Below, in pieces: positions 1-5,550 of a DNA stretch of 39,302 bases; position 1 is the first letter of the stretch; every line of letters starts with the position of its first letter. This DNA is from Chloroflexota bacterium (GTDB taxonomy: Bacteria; Chloroflexota; Anaerolineae; Anaerolineales; Anaerolineaceae): assembly GCA_021779955.1 (NCBI GenBank), contig JAJXZS010000040.1, positions 7,328 to 46,629 of the forward strand, in the 5' to 3' direction. The position numbers were made by a program, and so were the translations under genes. Below the pieces are notes generated by a model that worked only from the letters and a program-made list of their open reading frames with translations, was not told the origin of the DNA and ran no database searches.

Positions 1-768
1 CTCCTGTGTATCGATATCGGCAATACGAATATCAAGCTTGGACTGTACGAAGGCGATAAAATGATCACGCACTGGCGCATCTTCACAGATGTCAAGAAGC
101 TGGCTGACGAGTACGCTGTGATGATGCTTTCGCTGTTCGAAAGCGAGAATATGAACAAGGACGAGATCAAGGGGTGTGCCATCTCGTCTGTGGTGCCTGA
201 ACTGACCATTGCCTTTCGCGACATGGTCAGGCGCCATCTCAAGCTCGAGCCGCTGATCGTCAGCGCCGCGGCTGGGCGGGTGATGCACGTCAATGCCGAT
301 AACCCGTCCGAAGTCGGCGCGGACCTGATCGCGAACGCTGTTGGGGCGAGGGCGCTGTATGGGTCGCCTGTGATCGTCATCGGTTTCGGCACTGCGACCA
401 CATTTTCGGCGGTGGGGGCAGACGGGAATTTCGAAGGCGTGGCCATCGCGCCTGGTATCATCACCGGGGCCGAGAGCCTGATCAGCCATGGCGCAATGCT
501 TCCGCAGGTGGATTTGCACCGGCCGGAGCATGCCATCGGTAAGAACACGATCCTTTCGCTGCAAGCCGGAATTATTTTTGGCTTTGCCGGGCTGGTCGAA
601 GGATTGTGCGCGCGCATCCAGGAAGAGCTTGGGGGCAATGCCAAGGTGGTTGCGACCGGCGGCCTGGCGCGCTTGATCGCGCGCGAGGTTCATTGCATCG
701 ATGCATACGAGCCGGAGCTGACCCTCGAAGGCGTGAGGATCATTTATCAGAAAGTAAAAGGGGAATAA
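1..768 (+). CDS. coaX: Type III pantothenate kinase, 5' end outside window
   Basis: Phosphorylates pantothenate with ATP, the first step of coenzyme A synthesis, in the cytoplasm. The reading frame is open from base 1 and begins LLCIDIGNTNIKLGL, which contains the DIGNTN phosphate-binding motif normally found about five residues from the start of type III kinases; only one or a few codons are therefore missing on the left. The ATG at 61 is internal and is not the start. The second phosphate motif appears as GFGTATTFSAV and the late helix as GIIFGFAGLVEG. The remaining length (255 codons) fits the family. The DegV gene follows 96 bp downstream on the same strand. The ASKHA-fold family assignment is strong. 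No sequence upstream is available to judge regulation. Confidence 0.93.
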   Translation, partial: LLCIDIGNTNIKLGLYEGDKMITHWRIFTDVKKLADEYAVMMLSLFESENMNKDEIKGCAISSVVPELTIAFRDMVRRHLKLEPLIVSAAAGRVMHVNADNPSEVGADLIANAVGARALYGSPVIVIGFGTATTFSAVGADGNFEGVAIAPGIITGAESLISHGAMLPQVDLHRPEHAIGKNTILSLQAGIIFGFAGLVEGLCARIQEELGGNAKVVATGGLARLIAREVHCIDAYEPELTLEGVRIIYQKVKGE

Positions 769-864
769 TGGTCGGAAATATGTATTAAAATGCCCCTTAA
801 GACATATGGACAGGCTGCCCCGCTTCGGGTATGAATAATATTGAAACCATGCCAGGAGCGTAAA

Positions 865-1737
865 GTGCAGATTGTCACAGATAGCGGTACCAATGTCGGC
901 CTTGTGCCCGATGAAATGAAGCGTTTGAAGATCCACGTGGTGCCTTTGAGCGTCACGATAGCCGAAAAGACTTATCGCGAGGGAATCGACCTCGATGCGG
1001 GCCGGTTTTATCCGCTGCTGGATGCCAGCACAGAAATGCCGACGACGTCGCAGCCGCCGGCTGGCGAATTTGCTGCACTCTACCGCGAACTGGCGAAAAC
1101 GGATCCCGAAATACTCTCCATTCACATGTCATCAGGACTTTCAGGCACATACAACGCGGCATTGACCGGCGCTGCGATGGCGCCCGAGGCGCACGTCAGC
1201 GTGATCGATACGCACACCCTGGGAGCTCCGGCAGGCTGGCAGGTGGAAGCAGCCGCCAGGGCAGCCGCAGCGGGCTGGTCGCGCGACCGAATTCTGGACC
1301 TGGTCAAGAAAATCAGCGATGCAACCGAAACGTACTACACGTTGAAGGAATTGAAGTACCTCATCCACGGGGGCAGGATCAGCCACCTGAAGGGCCTGGT
1401 GGCGTCTTTGCTGAACATCAAGCCGCTTATCGGCGTGGAGAAGGAACACGGCACCTACATCCAGGCGGGGCAGTCGATGTCCTTCGCCAATGCCATCAAA
1501 GGCCTGGCTGATTTGATCAGCCGCAGATATCCCGCTGATACGGTCATGCGGATGCAGGTGGTGCATGCCGCAAACGTCGATGGAGCGCTGGCTCTGAAGG
1601 ATGAAGTAGGCAAGAGATTCAAAGCCATCTGGCTGCCTTTGAGCGAGCTTTCGCTTGTGCTTGGCGCGCACGTGGGCAGAAGCATGATCGGCATCGCGTT
1701 TGCGCCTGAAGAGGTGTTCAAGTCAGTACCGAAGTAA
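865..1737 (+). CDS. DegV family fatty-acid-binding protein
   Basis: DegV proteins bind a fatty acid and can hand it to fatty acid kinase FakA for phospholipid synthesis; they are cytoplasmic and about 280-300 residues long. The start chosen is GTG at 865, because AGGAG lies at 854-858 with a six-base spacer and the family begins with a beta strand ending VTDSG/VTDST, here VQIVTDSGTN. An upstream in-frame TTG at 841 would add eight residues and lacks that support. Family motifs visible are TSQPPAGEF (family TSQPS/TSQPP), SIHMSSGLSGTYNAA, and LKELKYLIHGGRIS, which matches the conserved L..L..GGRI block. The protein is 290 residues. A good intrinsic terminator follows directly. The bound lipid cannot be told from sequence. 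Confidence 0.93.
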   Translation: MQIVTDSGTNVGLVPDEMKRLKIHVVPLSVTIAEKTYREGIDLDAGRFYPLLDASTEMPTTSQPPAGEFAALYRELAKTDPEILSIHMSSGLSGTYNAALTGAAMAPEAHVSVIDTHTLGAPAGWQVEAAARAAAAGWSRDRILDLVKKISDATETYYTLKELKYLIHGGRISHLKGLVASLLNIKPLIGVEKEHGTYIQAGQSMSFANAIKGLADLISRRYPADTVMRMQVVHAANVDGALALKDEVGKRFKAIWLPLSELSLVLGAHVGRSMIGIAFAPEEVFKSVPK

Positions 1738-1756
1738 AAAACAACGAAATCTCAAT

Positions 1757-1791
1757 TCCCGATTTCTGTTTTTTTGAAATCGGGATTTTTT
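1757..1791 (+). terminator. Intrinsic terminator after degV-family gene
   Basis: Arms CCCGATTTC (1758-1766) and GAAATCGGG (1776-1784) pair perfectly, with flanking T-A pairs, and are followed by ATTTTTTG. It lies 20 bp after the DegV stop codon. Confidence 0.85.
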
Positions 1792-1806
1792 GTCGTGCGA
1801 TCTCAT

Positions 1807-1874
1807 GTAGGGGTGAAGCAGCGTGAAGAGGCCCGCGAGGTTGAAAAACGCCAAACAATCACGCAGCTTCACCC
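1807..1874 (+). repeat. Palindromic repeat family, copy 1
   Basis: A ~68-bp imperfect palindrome. It opens GTAGGGGTGAAGCAGCGTG and closes CAATCACGCAGCTTCACCC, so the ends GGGTGAAGC and GCTTCACCC are inverted repeats. The same beginning and end recur at seven other sites in this window. It does not code. It sits between two convergent genes, just after the DegV terminator. Confidence 0.8.
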
Positions 1875-1903
1875 TATCCACGGATATGATGCCCTACGTG
1901 TGG

Positions 1904-1963
1904 GCAAAGCAGTGGAATTGCTCGAAGGTTCAATTTCGGCGCGATGACTCTCCACTGCTTTGC
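1904..1963. repeat. 60-bp element with perfect 13-bp inverted ends
   Basis: GCAAAGCAGTGGA (1904-1916) and TCCACTGCTTTGC (1951-1963) are perfect inverted repeats around a 34-base centre. Its outline resembles the 68-bp palindromes nearby (AAGCA followed by GTGGA), but the sequence is different. It appears only once in the window. Confidence 0.65.
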
Positions 1964-1970
1964 TCTGTTC

Positions 1971-2009
1971 AAAAAATTATCCCGATGTCGGTGATTCGGC
2001 ATCGGGATA
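1971..2009 (-). terminator. Intrinsic terminator of the peroxiredoxin gene
   Basis: Read on the minus strand, TATCCCGATG (complement of 2000-2009) pairs with CATCGGGATA (complement of 1978-1987), followed by a T-run from the A-run at 1971-1976. It lies 20 bp after the stop codon at 2029. Confidence 0.85.
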
Positions 2010-2028
2010 AAAAGAGAGGGGGAGTTTG

Positions 2029-2784
2029 TCATTCTCTAATGTGTAGAATTTCTTTGATTTTATCGAGCTGCCAATCGACGAGGATGGCGCCGTCGATGTC
2101 GAAGGTTGGCGTGGTCTGGTTGCCGCCTGCCCAGGCGCGGACCTGTTCGTCAGCGCCGGGGGTCTCGATGATGTTCACTTCGGTGTATTTGATCTTGTGA
2201 TCGGCAAACCAGCGGCGGGCTTGCTTGCAATCGGGGCACCACGGCGTGCAATACATCACGATGCCGCCGTGAGGCAAAGGAACCGGCGCGGGTTTGGGCT
2301 CTTCGGGGCGATTGCGCACAGTCGGGTCGATCTCGCGGATTGCGGCGCGCAGCACTTCGTTGGAGGGCTGGTCATTGATATCATGGACATCCACATACCG
2401 GATGATGCCCTCGCGGTCGATCACGAAGATGGCGCGCTCGGTATATCCTTCCTCGCGCAGCACGCCGTACTTTTGAGCGACAGCGCCGTGCGGCCAGAAG
2501 TCGCTGAGCAGCGGATACTTGTGAATCCCGCCCAAATCGTCAGCCCACGCAACGAGGGTCGGAAGAGGATCAGTGCTGATACCCAGAACCTGGGTGTCCA
2601 ATCCCGTGAATTTGGTGTATTCCACCTCGTACAACGGGATCTGAGCCGTTCATATGGGCGTCCAGGCTTGAGGGAAGAACGCCAGGACGACGTTCGAGCC
2701 GCGCAGGTCGCTGAGCGTTACCGTCTTGCCGAGATGCGAGGGGAGCGTAAAGTCAGGTGCAGGGGTTCCAACAGAAAGGGCCAT
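2029..2784 (-). CDS. Selenocysteine peroxiredoxin-glutaredoxin fusion (TGA recoded)
   Basis: Predicted thiol/selenol peroxidase that reduces H2O2 or organic peroxides, with a built-in reductase domain. Translation from ATG at 2784 (AAGGAG ten bases upstream) runs 44 codons to TGA at 2650-2652, then stays open for 206 more codons to a real stop. The TGA falls exactly where peroxiredoxins keep the peroxidatic residue: PQAWTPI-TGA-TAQIPLY fits PxxxTxxC with Sec45. No Cys exists anywhere else in the peroxiredoxin domain (about 1-165), so the TGA residue is its only possible redox centre. The conserved Arg is likely that of [13 protein letters not shown] Pro-rich linker leads to a glutaredoxin-like domain (about 173-251) with C183-P-D-C186 and the cis-Pro segment TTPTFD. 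A SECIS-like hairpin follows the TGA. The alternative is a Cys-to-stop mutation. A possible -10 (TAGAAT) lies at 2807-2812. Confidence 0.85.
2601..2640 (-). promoter_or_regulatory. Candidate bacterial SECIS hairpin
   Basis: On the minus strand, nine bases after the TGA, ATCCCGT pairs with ACGGGAT (seven perfect pairs). Inside lies GGTG-GAATA-CACC, separated from the outer stem by internal loops of seven and six bases. The apical loop is about 29-33 bases from TGA, within the usual 16-37 range, and begins with G. An alternative inner pairing is TGTA/TACA. No folding program was run. Confidence 0.6.
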
Positions 2785-2876
2785 AATATCAATTCTCCTT
2801 GGAATCATTCTAGCAGAATCAAGACAAATAAGGTAGTATTATGAGAAAATTATAATGCTCGAGAGATGTAAAAAAC

Positions 2877-2905
2877 TTGAAGTTGGCCGCTCTGCGGGGT
2901 AAAAT
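2877..2905 (+). promoter_or_regulatory. Promoter of the M-box leader
   Basis: TTGAAG (2877-2882) and TAAAAT (2900-2905) are separated by 17 bases, close to the sigma-70-type consensus. Transcription would begin a few bases before the riboswitch core. It diverges from the peroxiredoxin gene. Confidence 0.65.
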
Positions 2906-2919
2906 GAATTCGAAAATTG

Positions 2920-3105
2920 AACCACGTTAGGTGAGGCGTCTGCAAACGAAAGAGGCCATCGCCCTGAAAAGTCGAAAGACTCCAAAGGGTAAAACAGGAA
3001 AAGCCGGATTAAGGCGAAACCCCAGATGGCTGGGAACAAAATCCCTAAGCGATGCAGTGCTAAAGCTCAACCAGAGTGGAAGTATCTGAGCAATCAGATA
3101 CGGGG
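2920..3105 (+). ncRNA. M-box (ykoK leader) magnesium riboswitch
   Basis: This leader senses Mg2+ and normally turns off Mg2+ transporter genes when Mg2+ is plentiful. The conserved blocks occur in order: GTTAGGTGAGGC at 2926, then a segment reading GTCGAAAGACTCC followed by AAAGGGTAAAACAGGAA, and finally GCAGTGCTAAAGCTC near 3053-3068 with CCAGAG after it. These match the M-box core closely. A promoter lies upstream and an intrinsic terminator follows, so the complete switch is present. No intact Mg2+ transporter follows, which is unusual. Other riboswitch classes do not share the combination of GTTAGGTGAGGC and GTGCTAAAGCTC. Confidence 0.88.
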
Positions 3106-3115
3106 TCAAGTTTTC

Positions 3116-3144
3116 CCTCCCTGGCTCACGCCAGGGAGGTTTTT
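3116..3144 (+). terminator. M-box expression-platform terminator
   Basis: CCTCCCTGGC (3116-3125), loop TCAC, GCCAGGGAGG (3130-3139), then TTTTT. A perfect ten-pair stem placed directly after the riboswitch, as expected of a transcriptional OFF switch. Confidence 0.88.
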
Positions 3145-3203
3145 GTTAACCCTGAATCACCCGGCGGCAGAGAGAGGAAGTGAGTGGACATGCAGACATA
3201 TGA

Positions 3204-3341
3204 TCGTATAGATCATTCGCCCTGCCTGCCAACTGCTGGCTGTACCTGGCGGGCATGCTCGTGGCGTACGAGCTGCTGACCCAAAGGCCAAGGATACTCC
3301 TCCTGGAGAATGGGCTTGGTTTTGCGGACCGGCAGTTATAG
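3204..3341 (+). pseudogene. Remnant resembling the C-terminus of an MgtA-type Mg2+ ATPase
   Basis: The frame 3204-3341 has no good start and includes WLYLAGMLVAYELLTQ, which resembles the last membrane helix of MgtA-type Mg2+ P-type ATPases (WLA..L.AY..LTQLVK, recalled from the family, not searched). It lies where the riboswitch-controlled gene should be. A plausible ribosome site (GAGAGGAAG) and an ATG occur at about 3170-3192 in another frame, suggesting that both gene ends survive after a large internal deletion. The stop TAG overlaps the first base pairs of the palindromic element at 3339. The match is short, so the identification is tentative; random open sequence is the alternative. Confidence 0.4.
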
Positions 3342-3408
3342 GGACGCCACACCATGGCGTCCGCAGATGATGAACGCGAATGAGCGTACGCGAAGGTTCG
3401 CGTCCCTA
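3339..3408. repeat. 70-bp element with inverted TAGGGACGC ends
   Basis: TAGGGACGC (3339-3347) and GCGTCCCTA (3400-3408) are perfect inverted repeats. Inside, GGCGTCC and ACGCGAA offer further pairing. It is non-coding and lies between the M-box remnant and the end of the convergent ABC-F gene. Confidence 0.6.
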
Positions 3409-3435
3409 CCCGAAACCGCATAGCCCTTCTTTTTG

Positions 3436-5091
3436 TTAATCAACCTCGCGCTGATTGTTTTCATAGTCAAATATCTCGCCGTCCTTGATCTCCCATATCC
3501 GAGTGGCGTAGCGCCGGATGAAGTAGCGGTCGTGCACAACGGTGAGGATGGAACCCTCGAATGCGGCGAGCGCCTGCTCGAAACGCGCCCTGGAGGGGAT
3601 ATCGAGGTGGTTGAGCGGTTCGTCGAGCAGGAGAAAGTTGCAGCCCTGCGCCACAAGGCAGGCAAGCGACAGGCGCGAGCGCTGACCGTACGAAAGCTGT
3701 CCAAGCGTTTGAAAGACATCGTCCGCGTTGAAGAGGTACTTGTGCAGAAAGGCTCGGGCTTCCGTCTCGGGCAGGGGAGACACCCTGCGCAGCGTGTCCA
3801 AAACCGTCAGAGCCGGGTCGAGGTCTTCCTGCTCCTGGGCCATGTACCCGGCGCGGACGCTCGACCCAAGCCGGCAGATGCCGGATTGGGCGGGGAGCAG
3901 ACCCGCAGCGGTGCGCAGGAGCGTGGTTTTGCCCGAGCCGTTTGGGCCGGTGAGCGCAACCCGCTCGCCAAAATGCAGGGTTTGTTCGATGCCCGAAAGG
4001 ACGGCACTCGAGCCGTAGCCGATGGTCAGGTCGTGGAGGGCGAGCACATCCCGGCTGCCGGGGTTGGACGCGCCGAATTCCATCTTCATTTGCCAGCCTG
4101 CGCGGGGCTTTTCGATGCGTTCTTCGTCGAGCAGCTTCTCCACCCTGGCTTCGACGGATTTGGCGCGCTTGACCGTTGCCAGTCCGCGGTTGGCGAAGAA
4201 CCCCCTGGCGAACTTGTCGCCCGTGTCCGCTTTGCCGCCCTTGCGGAAGGTGGCGATGCCGCGCAGGTGACGCGCTGCCGAAGCGAGACGCTGAATTTCC
4301 TCCTGCTGGTCGGCATATTCCTGCTGGCGGCGGGCAAGCTCGCCGGCTTTGGCTTCGAGATAGGCCGAATAATCGCCGGGGTAACTGCGAAGAGCGTGCG
4401 AAGCCGGGTCGAGCTCGAGGATTTGGGTGACCGTGCGGTCGAGGAAGACGCGGTCGTGAGAGACGACAAGCGCGGCGCATGGAGAGTGGATCAGCCAATC
4501 CTCGAGCCATTCGAGCATGTCGAAATCGAGGTGGTTGGTGGGCTCGTCCAGGAGCAGCAGGTCGGGCGGGGAAAGCAGCAGACCCGCCAGGGCAAGGCGC
4601 GTCTTTTGACCGCCGCTCAGCGCCGAAACCGGAAAAGAGGGTTCGAGCCCGCCAAGTCCGAGCGAAGCCAGGATGGGCTGGGCTCGCCCGGCGGCATCGA
4701 CGGCAGCGGATAGCCGCGTGAGGGTGGCATCATATTCGTGCTGCACTGAAATATCTTGCGGAGCCTCGGCAACCCGGGCGGAGAGGGTAGAGAGCGACGC
4801 TGACAGGGCATCCACATCCCCGGAGGCGAGTTGCGTGTAGCCAGCAATTGAAAGAGATACATCGAACTCGACCCCCTGGCGCAGGAAGCCCACCCGCAGA
4901 TCAGGCGGGCTGAAGGTCACCTTGCCGCCGTCTGCCGACTCGTCGCCGTGGATCAGGCGCAGCAGGGTGGTCTTGCTGCAGCCGTTCGGCCCGATCAGCC
5001 CGGCTTTTTCACCCGTATTGAGGTTGAAAGTGACGTCAGCGAAAAGGGGAGTCACCCCGTAGGATTTGGAAAGAACACGCACACTCAACAT
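3436..5091 (-). CDS. ABC-F family ATPase (ribosome-associated, possible antibiotic protection)
   Basis: Twin-ATPase soluble protein of the ABC-F class, which acts on the ribosome in translation or antibiotic protection and does not transport. Start ATG 5091 was chosen because the domain opens MLSVRVLSKSYG and GGAG lies ten bases upstream; longer starts run into the attenuator. Length is 551 residues. NBD1 has signature LSGGQKTR and LLLLDEPTNHLD; NBD2 has GPNGSGKT, LSYGQRSR and LLLDEPLNHLD; a charged linker lies between them. There are no membrane segments. Odd point: the NBD1 Walker A reads GPNGCSKT, with Ser39 where Gly is almost invariant. A leader peptide plus terminator upstream suggests induction by ribosome-targeting drugs. 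Which drug, if any, cannot be told. It is monocistronic and convergent with the M-box remnant. Confidence 0.9.
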   Translation of the reverse strand: MLSVRVLSKSYGVTPLFADVTFNLNTGEKAGLIGPNGCSKTTLLRLIHGDESADGGKVTFSPPDLRVGFLRQGVEFDVSLSIAGYTQLASGDVDALSASLSTLSARVAEAPQDISVQHEYDATLTRLSAAVDAAGRAQPILASLGLGGLEPSFPVSALSGGQKTRLALAGLLLSPPDLLLLDEPTNHLDFDMLEWLEDWLIHSPCAALVVSHDRVFLDRTVTQILELDPASHALRSYPGDYSAYLEAKAGELARRQQEYADQQEEIQRLASAARHLRGIATFRKGGKADTGDKFARGFFANRGLATVKRAKSVEARVEKLLDEERIEKPRAGWQMKMEFGASNPGSRDVLALHDLTIGYGSSAVLSGIEQTLHFGERVALTGPNGSGKTTLLRTAAGLLPAQSGICRLGSSVRAGYMAQEQEDLDPALTVLDTLRRVSPLPETEARAFLHKYLFNADDVFQTLGQLSYGQRSRLSLACLVAQGCNFLLLDEPLNHLDIPSRARFEQALAAFEGSILTVVHDRYFIRRYATRIWEIKDGEIFDYENNQREVD

Positions 5092-5110
5092 ACGAACAAA
5101 CTCCAGGATT

Positions 5111-5139
5111 AAAAAGAAAACCGGGGGCAGCGCCTCCGG
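5111..5139 (-). terminator. Attenuator terminator in the ABC-F leader
   Basis: On the minus strand, CCGGAGG pairs across a short loop with the C-rich arm ending CCCCCGG (one mismatch), followed by TTTTCTTTTT. It stands 20 bp before the ABC-F start codon, so it would stop transcription unless the hairpin is prevented. Confidence 0.7.
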
Positions 5140-5152
5140 AAAATATCCAAGC

Positions 5153-5176
5153 ACCAGTCCTAAGACCGGTTCCGAG
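5153..5176 (-). promoter_or_regulatory. Leader hairpin and candidate antiterminator strand
   Basis: ACCGGTC and GGACTGGT form a seven-pair stem with one G-T pair (complement of 5153-5170). Just upstream in the RNA, CTCGGAA (complement of 5170-5176) can pair with TTCCGGAG, the left arm of the terminator, leaving one bulged G. That would be a mutually exclusive antiterminator. This was read by eye only. Confidence 0.5.
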
Positions 5177-5202
5177 TGAGTCTACCCAAAAAGAGGGAAA
5201 TG

Positions 5203-5220
5203 TCAGTTGAGGTCACGCAT
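5203..5220 (-). CDS. Five-residue leader peptide MRDLN of the ABC-F gene
   Basis: ATG CGT GAC CTC AAC TGA on the minus strand, with AGGAG (complement of 5229-5233) placed eight bases before the ATG, an ideal ribosome site. It lies between a possible -10 and the hairpin/terminator pair. ABC-F and other resistance genes often use such tiny ORFs: drug-stalled ribosomes on the leader change RNA folding and allow read-through. The function is inferred from this layout; the peptide itself is too short to compare. Confidence 0.6.
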   Translation of the reverse strand: MRDLN

Positions 5221-5250
5221 CCGTTTTACTCCTGAAAATTCGACAAATCA

Positions 5251-5256
5251 ATTGTA
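5251..5256 (-). promoter_or_regulatory. Possible -10 element of the ABC-F leader
   Basis: TACAAT on the minus strand, about 30 bases before the leader ATG. No convincing -35 hexamer at 16-18 bases was seen, so this is weak. Confidence 0.35.
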
Positions 5257-5259
5257 ACC

Positions 5260-5550
5260 GAAAAGGGAGGGATATTTACCCAAGATTTGGCCCGGTTCAA
5301 AAAAGGGCTCTACAGAGCGGGAAGACAGGGATAATGTGACCTTCCGGTTCTTCACCAACTGACAATGTCGTGGCTCGCTGACTTCAGAAGATGTATCTCC
5401 ACGCTAGCCCTTGCTCCGATTTGGTGGACACTAGCAATGGGCAGCAAAGTCGAATTCAACTCTAATGATTATGAGATAGAAAATTCATCCAGTTCTGCAT
5501 GAATGCTTAAGTTGCTTGGGTTATATTCTTGCTATTTGCAGATTGGGTAC
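5260..5550. other. Intergenic stretch without recognised features
   Basis: About 290 bp between the ABC-F leader and the 3' end of the GH35 gene. I see no coding frame with a plausible start, no convincing hairpin terminator and no repeat shared with the rest of the window. It is AT-richer than the DNA to its left. Confidence 0.4.

Noticed and set aside
1823-2200. Open frame on the plus strand starting MKRPARLKNAKQS
   Set aside because: It begins within a palindromic repeat, crosses a terminator and runs antisense to the peroxiredoxin C-terminus. No ribosome site or family resemblance.
2634-2636. TTG at 2634 as the start of the peroxiredoxin gene
   Set aside because: It would give a peroxiredoxin without its first strand and active site and has no ribosome site, whereas ATG 2784 has AAGGAG and a perfect N-terminal match.
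3433-4713. 426-codon plus-strand frame opposite the ABC-F gene
   Set aside because: Antisense shadow. The minus strand has all ABC-F motifs; the plus-strand translation is charged, repetitive and without recognisable domains.
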